Positions 1-11,674 are shown, counted from the first letter of the stretch. The stretch: DNA of 64,000 nt from Calonectria ilicicola (GCA_020809705.1 CP085829.1:2604001-2668000); one strand, 5' to 3'. Numbers and translations are program-made. The notes: generated by a model not told the origin, from the sequence alone.

Positions 1-2569
1 GACTTCTTGAAGACTATCCAAGAAATGAGGGAAACAATTTCGGCCGGAATGAGCACCTCTGCAACTACCTCGCTCCAGGCCTGCCATGACCACTTACTAA
101 AATGTCACGTTCTCACTGACTTGGAAATCATCTTTGGAGCCAAGTCGGAGGATGAAGCATCACATCGTAAAACCATGACCCTCCTTGATCGGCGACTCGA
201 GGTGATTGGTGCATATGTCGACGACAAACAGTACATTTTAGGCATTCGCCGAGCGGCCATGGAACTTTCTAGGTAAGTATAGATGTTCTCAAATCTGCAG
301 CCAGGTGATTTGCTAACTAGAAAGACCAACATTTTCGGATGTTGATATATCAGGGCTATGGCTAGCGAGTGCGCGACTCGCACGAAAGACGAATTCTCTC
401 CGCCAATCCTTCAATGCTATTTTACATGCCTCTCGACTCGGTGATGACGCTGCAACCATTGAAAACGCAAAGCTCCTCTGGAGGGAAGACCAGCATCGCA
501 AAGCAATCCAGGTGCTTCAGGGTGCCATTCAAGGCAACAAATTCATGACCCAGACCGGAACAGCAACGAGCACGAGCACAAGCTCAACAAAACTAAATTC
601 ACAACAAAAGCTTTTGACTGCTCGAGCACAGCTACTTCTGGCCAAGTGGCTTGATACTGCAGGCCAGACACATGCTGGCGCACTGCGTGAAAAGTATCAA
701 CAGCCGCCAAAAACGCACTCGACCTGGGAGAAAGGACATTATTACCTTGGTCGACACTACAAAAAGATTCTGGAATCTGAAAAGCCGCTCAAAGCGGACG
801 ACCAAAGCGATAATTTCGTTACCGGCGAGATTGCGAGGTTGGTCATTGAGAACTATGTTCGATCGCTAAACTCGGGGACGAAATATGTATACCAAACTCT
901 CCCCAGGATTTTGACATTATGGTTAGATTTAGGAGCGCAGGTAGACAAGCCCCCGGAGGGTAAAGTATCCCTCTCACGTGAACTTCATCGACGAAGGGTT
1001 CAGCAACTTGATCAACTGCACGGATTCCTAGACAAGTATATTCTTCGATTACCAGCATACATCTTTTATACGGCCTTGCCCCAGATTGTGGCGCGAATTG
1101 CACATCAAAACGTGGCCGTGTTCGAACGGCTCACACGCATTATCGTCAAAGTCGTCGAGGCGCACCCTCAGCAGGCACTCTGGAGTCTTATAGGCATAAT
1201 GACGACAAGGCAGGTGACGGAGCGCAAGGCCCGTGGCACACAAATCCTCACATCTCTGAGGAGCATTTCGCGAAAGGTTGAAGGGTCATCATATGACCTA
1301 AAAAACCTTTTGAGAATGGGAGAAAGGCTCGCGGAACAATTGCTCTTGGCATGCACCAATGGCGACTTTCACGGCAACAAGACTGTCCGTGCCAGTTTGA
1401 CCAGAGATTTGCGGTTCAACCAAAAGTGCACCCCATGTCCATTGGTGGTGCCTGTAGAAGCATCACTGACAGCAACTCTCCCCGCTGTCTCTGAATATGT
1501 CAAGAAGCACAAGGCCTTTTCGAGAGACGTGGTCACTATTGAGTCCTTCCAAGACGACGTTCTAGTCTTGAGCTCGCTAGCAAAGCCAAGACGCCTCACA
1601 GCAAGAGGCACCGACGGCAAGGCCTACATGCTTCTAGTCAAACCGAAGGATGACCTTCGAACGGATCAACGTCTGATGGAGTTCAACGGCCTTATCAATC
1701 GATCATTGAAGCGCGATGCAGAGTCAAGTCGAAGGCAACTGTACATTCGAACATACGCAGTAACACCCCTCAACGAAGAATGCGGTATCATCGAATGGGT
1801 TCCGGGCATCAAAACCATGCGCGACATTCTTCTTGGACTATATGCCTCTCGCAAGATTCAGCCCGATTACAATGTTCTCAAACAGCTAATGGATGAAGCA
1901 TGCATGTCAGACGGCAAGACGAGGATTTTCACCGATGAGGTATTAGGAAGATTCCCGCCTTTGCTCCAGCTCTGGTTCACACAACAATTCCCCAACCCCT
2001 CTGCTTGGTTCTCTGCACGTTTGAGATATACGCGATCATGTGCCGTCATGTCCATGGTGGGCACGATTCTCGGGTTGGGCGACCGACACGGTGAAAATGT
2101 GAACCTCGAGGAAGGAAACGGAGGAGTGTTTCACGTCGATTTCAATTGCCTATTCGACAAGGGGCTTACATTTGCAAAACCGGAGCGAGTTCCCTTTAGA
2201 CTCACTCACAACATGGTGGCGGCAATGGGCATTTACGGTGTGGAAGGCCCATTCCGCAAGTCTTGCGAACTTACGCTGAGCATCCTCCGGCAGCAGGAGG
2301 AAACGCTCATGACAATTTTGGAGGCATTTATCTACGATCCGACACTCGACTTACAAAAAGAAAAGCGAACGCAGCGTCGCGGAGATGCAGGCGGGATCAA
2401 GTTGCAACCCCAAAGCGTGGTAGATAGCATCAAGCGGAAAGTAAAGGGGTTGCTTCCGAATGAGAGCATTCCGCTGGGAGTGGAGGGACAGGTGGAAGAG
2501 CTGATCAAGCAGGCTGTTGATCCGAAAAACTTGGCGGCAATGTATATTGGCTGGTGTCCATTTTTGTGA
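1..2569 (+). CDS. MEC1: ATR/Mec1/UvsB checkpoint kinase, C-terminal part (5' end outside window)
   Basis: Phosphatidylinositol-3-kinase-related protein kinase that signals DNA damage and stalled replication in the nucleus. Exons are <1-272 and 325-2569; the 52-nt intron has GTAAGT, a GCTAAC branch site and an AAAG acceptor, and joins the frames as MELSR-PTFSD. The visible 838 residues hold the end of the FAT helical domain (lines such as LWLASARLARKTNS and LGDDAATIENAKLLWRE), then the kinase domain with the nucleotide-binding segment VKPKDDLRTDQRLMEFN, the catalytic loop LGLGDRHGENVNL, and HVDFNCLFDKG in place of DFG, as is usual for ATR. The FATC tail ends in the exact ATR-type terminus GWCPFL followed by TGA. 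The N-terminal HEAT-repeat portion, usually more than 1,500 residues, lies upstream of the window. TEL1/ATM is less likely because of the HVDFNCLFDKG segment and the ending. Confidence 0.95.
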
Positions 2570-3513
2570 TGGCCGCATGGTGGCATTGATTGATTGACTG
2601 GCGGAGGGACGGGGATGACCTGGACGGGGATCATCAGGCCGGGATGGCTGGCTTTCCAGAGAGGGGTCAGGAGGCTGGCTGTTGTGAATTTCTTTGTTTT
2701 TTCCTGGGCTGGGCGGGGCGTGAAAGCGAAGATTGCATGTATGTAATATCAGGCAAGGTATCTCCTCGAATAAGGATGAAAAGCTGGGGGCAAAACGGGC
2801 ATGCGAGGCGGTAGAATTGACTGCTCGCGTGTGACAAATTTAAAACCCAGCGAGAAAAAGAAAAAATTAAAGGATGATCGCATGCGTTTGATTGCGGAAA
2901 AATGAGGGCGTGAGGGCGTGAGGGCATGGGTTACGCCCAGCCAGCAGCAAGCAGCCGGCAAGCCGCTGTGTAACTCACTGCCTGACTGCCCTGTCAGGCC
3001 TAACGGGCGCCTGCCGCACCTCGTAACCTGCCAGCGACGCGTCGGCGCCTGCACCTGCACCAAGTGTCTGCGCGCGCGGGCCAGGTCTCTCTCTCTTCGA
3101 AAGAGGGATGTTGGCTCCTGCCCACTTTCTCCCATCCATCCATTTTCACCTCACCTTCACACCTCCTTCCCTACTCTTTCTGCCTGCTTTAAAAATTGCC
3201 ATCTTTTGTCGCAGGTTTTCATCGACGCCCTCGTTTTCCATCTCGTGCTCGCCACTAGGCTGTCGAGGTTTTTTGGAGGAAATAAACGGCTTTTGCCATT
3301 TCCTCTTTCTTCCTAAATTTAGCTGGACAGCACATGTCCTGGCCTAACTGGGGCACCCGCGCAAAATCATCCACCCAAGAGCCGCCAGCAAACGTCGCGC
3401 CTTCGCAGCCGAGATTTCGCATCTCATTTCACTTCATTTCTCTTCCATCATCACACACCTTTCTTTCTCTTCCCCAGCTCTCCCATATACCCGCCCTTGC
3501 AGCGCAGTTCAAG
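2570..3513. other. Intergenic: 3' end of ATR gene and promoter/leader of PARP-finger gene
   Basis: No gene is supported here. The first 300 bases are the probable 3' UTR of the kinase gene. From about 3087 the plus strand becomes pyrimidine-rich (a TC run near 3087-3098, then CT-rich sequence to the ATG at 3514), which is typical of a fungal promoter and 5' leader. Open frames here lack splice-coherent extensions. Confidence 0.6.
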
Positions 3514-5073
3514 ATGCCGCAGTATCGTATCGGTAAGTCATGAATTTTTCTTGCCTCCGTGGGTGCCGTTTGTTTTTGCAACGCTGGCATCGCGCGAACA
3601 AGGCACACAACGGACGGATCGCTGACGACCCACACTAGAGGTCTCGCCCAACAACCGCGCAGGTTGCAAGGACACGGAGTGTAAGAAGCGCGGTGACAAG
3701 ATCACCAAGGGCATGATCCGCCTAGGTAGCTGGGTCGAAATCAATGAGCATGGAAGCTGGGCGTGGAAGCACTGGTAAGAATTCCCCCTCAAATCTCACG
3801 CGTCTGCCCGCACCGCTCACCACCGTCGTTGCTCGTAGGGGATGTGTGTCAGGTCAACAGCTTGCCAACATCCGTGAACTGTGCGACCAGGGTGATGAAG
3901 TCTATGATTGCGATGCCATTGACGGCTTCGAGGAACTGAAGTAAGTCACTGAGCCCCCCTTCCCCTGCCGCGGTTGGAGCCAACTGACATGACCCAAGCG
4001 ACCATCCTGATGTCCAGGAGAAGGTTCGCCGCTGTGTGAAGCAAGGCTTCATTGACCCTGAAGATTTCAAAGGCGTAAGTGCTGCATCTCCTGATCTTGC
4101 TCACCAATCGCTCATGAAAGTAGGATCCTGAGAAGAATGTTCTTGGCGAGAAGGGTATCCATCTCACCGCCGCTCAGAAGAGGAAGAAGGAAGCTGCCGC
4201 CGCCGCTGTGAGTTTCATCATCGCCCCTGATCACTACCATCACTGACTCTCTAGGCTGCTGACGGTGATGATTCCACCCCCAAGCAAGCCAAGCGTGGCC
4301 GCAAGAAGGCTGCTGTTGATGATGAGGATGAGCCTCAGCCTAAGAAGGCCAAGAAGGCCCAGGGCAAGGCTGCCAAGCCTGTCAAGGAAGAGGAGCAGGA
4401 AGAGGAAGAAGAGGCAGAGAAGCCTGCCCCCGCAAAGCCCGCACGTGGTCGCAAGGCTGCCGCCAAGATCAAGGAGGAGAACGACGAAGAGCCTGCACCT
4501 GTCAAGCGAGGCCGCAAACCAGCTGCCAAGAAGGTCAAGGAGGAGCCTGAGCCTGAGCCCGAAGCTGAGCCCGAAGCCGAACCTGAGGAGGAGAAACCTG
4601 TTGCGGCTCCAGCCAAGAAGGGACGCCGATCCTCTACCAAACTCGCCGAGAAGGAGAAGGAGAAGGAGGCAGAGGAGGAGAAGCCTATTGCTTCTCCTGC
4701 CGCTGCTGCTCCAGCTAAGCGCGGACGCAGATCTTCTACCAAATTGACCCAAGAGGAAAATGAGGACGACGCACCAACTCCTGCTAAGAGGGGCCGAAGC
4801 GCTTCGACTCCTAAGGTTAAGGACGACGGTGAAGATGAAAAGCCTGCCCCAGCTAAGAGGGGACGCAGGTCCTCGACTAAGCTGGCCCAGGATGAAATGG
4901 AGATCGATGAGCCAGCTGCGCCTCCAGCTGCAGCTCCGGCCAAGCGTGGACGCCGAGCCTCAGCGAAGAAAGAAGTTGCTCCTGAGGAAGAAGAGGAACC
5001 CGCCGCTGAGGAGGAAGAGGAGAAGTCGGCTCCCAAGCCTCGTGCTCGCCGCGGCCGCCCCCGCAAGGCCTAG
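3514..5073 (+). CDS. PARP-type zinc-finger protein with nine GR-containing (AT-hook-like) basic repeats
   Basis: Probable nuclear DNA-binding protein, 411 residues from six exons: 3514-3532, 3639-3774, 3839-3940, 3999-4074, 4124-4207, 4255-5073. Residues about 5-90 form a zf-PARP module: MPQYRI-EVSPNNRAGC, then a C-x4-C pair, the conserved IRLG and W-KHWGC, and an H-x2-C pair, as in the nick-sensing fingers of PARP-1 and DNA ligase III. No ligase or PARP catalytic domain follows. From about residue 140 the protein is low complexity: acidic E/D/P-rich spacers alternate with basic units of the type KRGRKKAA, KKGRRSST and KRGRRASA. I count nine, the last being RRGRPRKA, the only one with the canonical AT-hook GRP core. 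Stand-alone zf-PARP proteins of this kind exist in fungi (for example S. pombe Hpz2). A role in chromatin or DNA-break recognition is inferred. Confidence 0.9.
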
Positions 5074-5655
5074 GCTAATTCACATGAGTATGAAGATGGC
5101 TTTGAAGTTTGAGATCAGCCCTTCATGTTGTACATTTGCTTTTATTTTCCTTTTCCCTTTTGTATCAAGGCCGGGGGCATTGGCCACGGAGAGTTGGGGA
5201 GTGTGATATTATTACAATGTGGACAGTTGATGCTGGCAACAGATCGATGTGATGGATATCCGAGGGTGGCAAGGGTATTATTGACCAAGGATGGCTATGC
5301 GCAGGGATGGGTGACATGTTGTCGATTTTCAACACGAACAAGAAACAAAAGCTAGCAGTTCAATTTATTTAGTATTATCAGCTTGCCCGAGAACAAAATT
5401 GGCAGAGTGACGAGTGTCTGATGTGTCGTTGATTCAAGCATAACGCCGCAAAGGCAAGGGCCGGGAAACATCGTAAGCGGCCGGTCCCGCTTCCAAGAAC
5501 GGACTGCTACCAAGGCGGATTGGTGGGGCATCTTTTGGGTTGACATAAGAATTGACGAGAATGTGTTTAGCTGAGCCGCACGTCGATCCGGATACCATGT
5601 TGGTTGTGGTGCGAAGTTGAAGTCGTCCCCACACAACATCATGACCTTGATGATA

Positions 5656-5663
5656 TGACGTCG
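5656..5663 (+). promoter_or_regulatory. CRE/ATF-like site TGACGTCG
   Basis: The octamer TGACGTCG differs by one base from the palindromic ATF/CREB site TGACGTCA. It lies about 65 bp upstream of the TATA box of the small gene at 5839, a normal distance for an upstream activating site. Binding by a bZIP factor such as Atf1 is inferred from sequence only. Confidence 0.4.
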
Positions 5664-5726
5664 ACGACTACATCATGGCATACATGCAACAGCACGATCA
5701 GGCGCGTCTGAATGACAATCCGTGGC

Positions 5727-5733
5727 TATATAA
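5727..5733 (+). promoter_or_regulatory. TATA box (TATATAA)
   Basis: A clear TATATAA in the context GGCTATATAAGGG, 106 bp upstream of the ATG at 5839, followed by an AC/CT-rich leader. Most housekeeping promoters in this window lack such an element, so it points to a regulated, strongly inducible gene. Confidence 0.6.
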
Positions 5734-5838
5734 GGGTCAATGTTCTTCGGTCGCAAATCTAATAAACTCTCTCCAGATCAACTCAATTCAAACATCAACC
5801 TCCTCTCAATACCATCCCTGTCTCTACTACTGTACATT

Positions 5839-6155
5839 ATGCCTCGCAACGGAGACGGTTCTTCTGACAACGGCCCTTTTGAGGAGGCTAAGCATGATAT
5901 TATCCACGGCTCTGATCCTGTCAAAGTAAGTTGTGTTCTGCAGCTGCTGTCCTCACGTAGCATGATATTGACATGTTCTTCTCCTCGCCCCAACAGTCGG
6001 ACCATGTGTCCCGCGCCGACAAGACTGCAGAGCTCCCTGAGGGTATGAATGATCAGGGCGCCGGGATTCCTGGAATGAATGCGAGTGGCGGATCCAGTCA
6101 GGGCATCAAGCAGGGCCCTGATGTTGGACAAGGTGGTCGAGGCTCGTCAAACTAG
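5839..6155 (+). CDS. Small hydrophilic glycine-rich protein, function unknown
   Basis: Two exons, 5839-5925 and 5997-6155, encode 81 residues. The intron has GTAAGT and CAACAG boundaries and lies between codons. The protein starts MPRNGDGSSDNGPFEE and ends in repeated G/S/Q-rich text (GMNASGGSSQGIKQ). It has no signal peptide, membrane segment, cysteine pair or catalytic motif. Composition (G, S, D, N, Q rich; no Cys; no Trp) is that of an intrinsically disordered, heat-stable hydrophilic protein such as those made in conidia or under stress. That role is inferred from composition and from the TATA plus CRE-like promoter. I do not recognise a family. The intron with coherent frame on both sides makes it very likely a real gene. 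Confidence 0.75.
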
Positions 6156-6991
6156 GATAGCCAAAAAGGCAAAGAAGGCAATGGCTGCCAGATGATTGGT
6201 CTTTTTTTTTTTTAGATCTTAGATGCCTAAGGCTACGGAATGAATACAAACAAGTAAAGTTTGCAAGGACAGAATAATAACATCCGGGTCGTAGTGGTGG
6301 TTTCCAGGATACGAATCCATCCATCTAATCAATCAGCCACTGATGTAAGTGATTTATGATGGATGGATGAACTCGTATTCGTTCCAAAACCGTTACAAAA
6401 AGAAAGGAAAGAAAAAAAAGAAAAGAAGAAAACATAAAATTCAGAACTTGCGAGTTTAATGTTTGCTCTATTTCTCTGGTATATTGTGTCCATCAACAAG
6501 CATCGATAGGATAGGTGCTGCTTGAGAGGCCGCTCCTGGCCTAGCTTTCTTGTTACACATGCGTCCCTCGCAGGGCCCAATTGCATGTTTGTCAGGCTCC
6601 TCTCCGCTTTTCGTGCCCCTCTCTTTTCCTTCCGACTTGTCCTTCCCACCATCACCTGCCTCTGTCTCTCTCTCTCTTTCTCTCCTTCCCTCCGCTCGCA
6701 CAAGTGTGCCTCCGGGAAAGCAGCCACACGCGAGACCAGAGTTGCCACATCCGGCAACGACCCAGGTCCCTGCCTTGGGACAGCCCCAGGCCGCCGGCCC
6801 CCACACCGACAACCCGGTACCTGCGCCAGGCGCCACCTTTTCCCACACCGCCCACCCAAGCCCACCAAAATTTGTGAGAGAAGTAGTAGTAATGAGTCAG
6901 AGAACCACATAGCCAGCCAGGTTCATAAGCCGCGATATGCCTGCCCTCCTCCAACAACAACCACACGGCGCATCATCTGATGCGCCTGCTC
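6156..6991. other. Intergenic between small gene and tRNA-Pro
   Basis: Holds the 3' UTR of the small gene with a T12 run near 6202, an A-rich tract around 6395-6430 and a CT-rich tract around 6590-6700. Overlapping long frames on both strands between 6470 and 6980 are a consequence of the low-complexity C/T composition. No gene is supported. Confidence 0.5.
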
Positions 6992-7082
6992 GGTCTGGTG
7001 GTCTAGTGGTATGATTCTCGCTTAGGGAAAACCCTACAGCATAGCTTGCGAGAGGTCCCGGGTTCAATCCCCGGCCAGACCC
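6992..7082 (+). tRNA. tRNA-Pro (anticodon AGG) with 19-nt intron
   Basis: The acceptor stem GGTCTGG pairs with CCAGACC, with discriminator base C. The A box TGGTCTAGTGG is at 6999-7009 and the B box GGTTCAATCC at 7061-7070. Anticodon stem CTCGC (7017-7021) pairs with GCGAG (7048-7052); the loop reads TT-AGG-G, then a 19-nt intron at 7028-7046 one base 3' of the anticodon, then T. This is the canonical position for nuclear tRNA introns removed by the tRNA splicing endonuclease. AGG (read as IGG after A34-to-I) decodes CCN proline codons. The gene is free-standing and is followed by a T5 pol III terminator. Confidence 0.95.
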
Positions 7083-8905
7083 TTCTTTTTGACTCATTTC
7101 AAGTCTAACAAACACTTTTTATTTCTTTTTTTCTCTTCTTTTTTTTTTTGGTGTGCATGTGTGGCTGTGGATTTACTTCATCACTTGGTATTGTGGTTCG
7201 GTCCTCCTTTAACAGCTTGCCCATAATCATTTGCGTGGGCGTGTAAAACTATTTATTGCAAGACAGTACAATATGCCATCTTCGTGCCATGTTTCCTAAA
7301 CCACATGCCACACAAGAAACAAACCATTGGCGTCCAACCACTTCACCCTTGCTGGCTAAACCTGACTCTTCGAACCCTTGAGTGTCTCCGCCGTCCGTTA
7401 TTCTCTCCCTCCAGTCCTCTCCCTCGACTCTCTTCGCAGGTACAAACTCGTCCACCGTCTGCCATGCCACCATGCCCACCAGGTCTGGTTTCGTCGTCCA
7501 ATAAAGCACCGCTCATCATATGGTTCCTCATCCTACCCTCGCGTTCGTCATAGGGCGGACGGGTTCTCTGTCCAGTGCGGCCCACTGAGTCCAGCATGAC
7601 TTGCAACAAATCCTGGGTTCCGCGTCGTTCGTCTTGGTGCCGATGGTAATGACCGCCTTGTGGGCAAGAGCAGCGAGTGCTTGAAGGCCCTGGTCCATGG
7701 GTTGAGTGCCAGCTTGGCCCGCTTGATGTTCCGTGAGTGTGCGATGAAGCAGAATGGTGGTTGCCGCAATCACAAGGTGACATGACGCCGTGCACCCGGT
7801 AATGCTAAAATTGGTGAGTAAGGTGTCAAATGAAAGCTCATCAGCATCATGACATACCTCTGGTGCATCATATTGATTCATGGTTGGCCATCCAGCGGGG
7901 CCGCATCCATCCCGCACCGCCCACTCCTCCTCCAGTTCCCAGGAGTCTTCGGTATAAGACCAATGAGAACCCCCAGAGACAACATCATCGCCATGCAGAC
8001 GGAAATGGCCACAGGCATGAGATCGTGGGCAGCGAGATGGATCCATGGGATGCAAATGCTCAACAACAACACGATGGCCATTTCTGCTTGATCGAGGAGC
8101 CATCGGCCAGCCGTCCAATCCAGCAATGCCCTCCATCACGGTTGATAAGCTGTCGTCAGTCTTTGATTTTCCAATGTTCCAAGACAGACCATTAGCAACA
8201 AGCACAAGTCTAGAGGAGCCTTCCGTCAGCAAAGGGGAGCGAGAGGGCCTCAAATAAGAGAATCCCCCCCAGCCAAAACGGCCCATGTCCTGTTTGCGTT
8301 GCACCTAATGTCAGCAAATAGCAAGCACAGCATGTTGAAACAAGCAAAAAGAGGCAGCAGATCCAAAGTAGAAGCAAAAGTAAAACGCCCCAACGCCAAG
8401 AACGAGCGGCGGTCTCAATTCCAATTCGTAAAGAGGGCGCATCTCGTGATCCCTTTCCTTGTTGCACAGCACGACAAACAGCCGTGTCTGTTGGGTATGT
8501 TACACTTGTTCCGCTAAATTAAGCCAATCTCGTCGCTACCTTCTCTTGTTCTCTCTTCTCTCCTTCCATTCGTGCCGTGTCATGTTGTGCGTGCGCGCCA
8601 GTTTGCGCGATGCTGTGCTTCCATTCGGAAGAATACTTCAACCACCCGGCCCAATTACATGCCATACGGTCGCACGCAGCCGCACGCAGCCGCAGCCATG
8701 GGGAGCTGTCGTGGTTCGGACATCCTTCACCTCCCTTCTCCAATCGTAGCCGCGGCCCATGGCCTATTCTGATGCGAGGTTTTTTTCGCTCGCTCGCCGA
8801 TGTGTCTCCGCTTTGGCGTAACCTCAAATCCCCTCTCAAATCCCTCGCCGAGGTTGTTTTTCTCCCACCTCCACTCCGGCTTCGTGCTCACTCCCGAGCC
8901 CCCTC
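7083..8905. other. Intergenic, 1.8 kb; possible unrecognised minus-strand gene
   Basis: No gene I can name. On the minus strand a 258-codon open frame runs 8304-7528 and is crossed by a well-formed intron (7857-7805, GTATGT to TTTTAG, 53 nt). Splicing there would shift into the frame ending at 7343. The predicted text has no recognisable domain, and another minus frame at 7878-8126 contains a hydrophobic stretch. I cannot decide between a divergent gene and chance; see findings. Confidence 0.3.
7086..7090 (+). terminator. RNA polymerase III terminator (T5)
   Basis: A run of five T starting four bases after the mature tRNA-Pro 3' end, with further T-rich sequence at 7120-7149 as backup. Confidence 0.8.
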
Positions 8906-10564
8906 TCACTGGCGTAGGTTCTTCCTCCACTCAGCCGCATCATCCATGCCTTCCAAGCTTCCCCTTCGCCCCCAGTTTCGGGGCTGTCGCTTGAGGAAAG
9001 CGCCCACTGAGCCCAGATAGCCCTCGTGTCGCAAAAAGTATGCCTGCTTCTCGCCCTTACTCCAGAACTTGATAGCGTAGCTGAGCGTGTTCATAGTTTG
9101 GCGGTGTCCTCGAATAAAAGACCCACCAAAGTAAATGTTGGACAGGTTGTGAATCTGGGATTGCAGATAGGCAATTTGCCCAATGTTGTTAGAAATAGCG
9201 TAGAGCAAAGATCGAGAAACATCAGCACCAGAGAAGGCCTGAGAATCGCGAGGTACGGGCGATCCATCTTCAGCCGCAGACTCGGCTGCACGCTTCATAC
9301 GAAACACTTTGCCAAACGACGAGGCAATTGCGGTACTCTTGAGGCCAATCTTGTCGTAATCGGTACCGTAAATGTCACCAACCAGCATATCAACCCTTGA
9401 GTTGTCACCATGAGCTGCCATCTCAAGCATCTCATCAAAGGTGCGCGCCCCCGTCAGCATGGATAGCAGGCCCCAAAGCGTACCACCTCCGAGAGAGGTA
9501 CCGCCGACTCGCTGGTGCGACCGGGGCCCTGTCACTTTGAGGAATGACACACCAGACCCAATATTGACAAGCAGATATGGATAAATATCCTCGGTGGGCG
9601 CAACAAATTGCATCGGATCTGATTCGGAGTAGGTGAAGACCTCACGAGGAATCTCGGTGATGAAGAAATCGAGTCCTGAATGACGTAACCAATTAGTTCC
9701 TGTGCGCACAAAGGGCCAAGCAGCAATGGGGTGGGCGCAAAATAGTTACCAATAATTAAGCATTCCATCTCCTCCTCGCGCAAAACGTCGACGCCCAACG
9801 CCTCGCGAATCTTGTCGTAGAACTTGTATGCGCCACCGCCGGTAGCCATGACGCAGAGCTCGCCGGGCTTCGAGCCGTTGAGCGTCAACTGGTTGTCGCG
9901 CAAGTGGCGCATAAACTCTACGCAGTCATCTATACGGTCTGTCTCAAAGCTTTGAAAGTTCAGCCGGCCACCTGGATCAGTCGAGCCGACCTCGCGCGAA
10001 AAGTAAACAAGCTTCGCCAGCGATCCGCCAATCTGCAATACGCGCGCAATTGCGCCAAAGTCAGCCGATGTCTCTCATTCTCGAAACGCCTCCCACGCTC
10101 TAGAGCCCCCCCAAGCGTCCCCCACGCTTTTTGTCAAGGCCCCACGCCACGGGTATCGTCGCAATACGTACATCAATCGCAATATGGCTCACTACGGCCG
10201 TGTGGTTAGGGAGTCTAATGTCGCTCGTCTCTGGGTGTGTTGGGCTGGCCCGCCCATTTCCTGCGCCGCCAGCTGATGCGGGCGTGGCTGTGTCGGGGTC
10301 GACGATGAAGGCGCCCTGGAAGTTGATCTTGACGCTACCGGGGCGGTGAATTGTGCTGTCGATTTCCTCTGTCGACGTCATTGTGCGAAGGCGTCGCTTA
10401 AGCGGTGACTGCTGTACATCTCCGTCGATCGCGGCCCCCTGCGATTGCAGCGACTCTTGCGCCCGGGGATCCTGCGCAGCAACGGTCGCCGATTGTACGG
10501 CGTCTTCGTGGTCGGAGGCAGGCGTCATGGCTGTCGGTTTTCGTAGGCGCGGGTGAAGAGACAA
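8906..10564 (-). CDS. CAB1: Pantothenate kinase (eukaryotic type II PanK)
   Basis: Catalyses ATP-dependent phosphorylation of pantothenate, the first committed and usually rate-controlling step of coenzyme A synthesis. Exons on the minus strand: 10564-10172, 10032-9750, 9675-8906; 481 residues. Residues 1 to about 125 are a poorly conserved hydrophilic N-terminal extension. The kinase fold starts at HIAIDIGGSLAKLVYF, with the phosphate-binding DIGGSxxK motif made by splicing exon 1 (GAT) to exon 2 (ATT). Further family landmarks are ATGGGAYKF, GLDFFITEIPREVFTY (across intron 2), LLVNIGSGVSFLKV and GGTSLGGGTLWGLL. The C-terminus (SNIYFGGSFIRGH, HEGYLGSVGAFLK) is typical. An alternative start is the ATG 12 codons downstream (MTPASDHED). 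It is followed at distance by another minus-strand gene (RGS protein) upstream, with no operon-like spacing. Confidence 0.95.
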
Positions 10565-11674
10565 GAGACAAGAGTCGAGTTATGACGACAGGTGACGTGC
10601 GGACGGGAAGCGATGATCATGTGCCAGCGCGCATGGGCTGTTGGACTTGTCGCGGCTGGGGGGCGGAGGCGGAGGCCAGGAGGAAAAACACAGGTCAATT
10701 CGCAGACAGAAAGTCAATGGAAGCACATGAAGGCTTAAGAAGAAAGTCGGAGAATAAGACGAAAGGGGGAAAAGGGGACGGCACAAGGTCAAGACATCGA
10801 CAGAGGATGGAGGGGCAGCTAATCAATCCATAAATTCGGCAGACATGGGGGGAGTCATGTCGAGGCAAGAGGCGCCTAGGCTGGTTTCGGCAGGCCTCTT
10901 TGGGGTAATGATGGGGACCATGGGGGGGTTCGGCTTTATCGATAAGGCCCGTTGCCCGACCGAGGTACGAGCGGAGGAGTCGCCGTGCCACGGCTCGCTC
11001 ACGCTGCGTGTGTGTAGGTGAGCGAGACGAGGGATTCTGCTTCTCCGTGGTATCCGAAAAGTGCACATTACCAATCGTAGGGAGTCATTTCCATTGACCC
11101 AGGTTTCCATCTGTTTCCACCGAGTATATGCCCTGGCCTATAGCCTATCTTCTCACCTCCGTAAGACTCGCCGTAAGACCGCCGCCGATGAGCCGAAGGT
11201 AGTGGTGGGGTTGAGCTTGAGCTTGAGCATGGGCCAAACAACCAAGGCACGTCCTCCTCATCAATTTCAATTGGGGCACACGACCAAAACCATCCTTCGA
11301 CGAACCAAGTTGGCTATTAAATACTACCTAGCGTCACCGTATATTCATATTCGTACAACCAAGAGACCAACTCGCCAGTCTCTGGGAAAGAAAGGTACAC
11401 ATGTCGAAGCTCGCATTTTCCCATGTCTGTTGTTTTCGGATTCCAAACTGCCCTCATCCGTCCCAATATACATACGCCTCCCCAACGAGATTGCCTAGCC
11501 CAAAATATAACCAAGGGTATTATCAAAAATAGCCGAACAGCGTACCAACAAAACTGGCAATCACAAACATGGGCAAGGATAGAAGTAGAAAACAATACAA
11601 AAAAAGCATAGAGAGCGTACACGCATTAGGAAAAATCACACCGCCACCAACATTTTCGTTTGTTGAGAACCAAC
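10565..11674. other. Intergenic: PanK promoter and 3' region of RGS gene
   Basis: About 1.1 kb between two minus-strand genes. It contains a purine-rich stretch around 10690-10800 on the plus strand (pyrimidine-rich on the sense strand of PanK, as expected for its leader). No gene is supported. Confidence 0.5.

Larger units (their letters stand above)
5074..5838. other. Intergenic with inducible-looking promoter
   Basis: Contains the 3' UTR of the PARP-finger gene and the promoter of the small gene at 5839. No gene is supported. The promoter elements at 5656-5663 and 5727-5733 are listed separately. Confidence 0.6.

Noticed and set aside
4240..5066. Long minus-strand frames opposite the PARP-finger gene
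   Set aside because: They are the antisense reading of the low-complexity repeats; their Leu/Ser/Gly runs mirror codons of the K/R/E-rich sense protein.
6329..6980. Several overlapping frames of 100-190 codons on both strands
   Set aside because: They come from C/T-rich low-complexity sequence just upstream of a pol III gene; no splice or family support.
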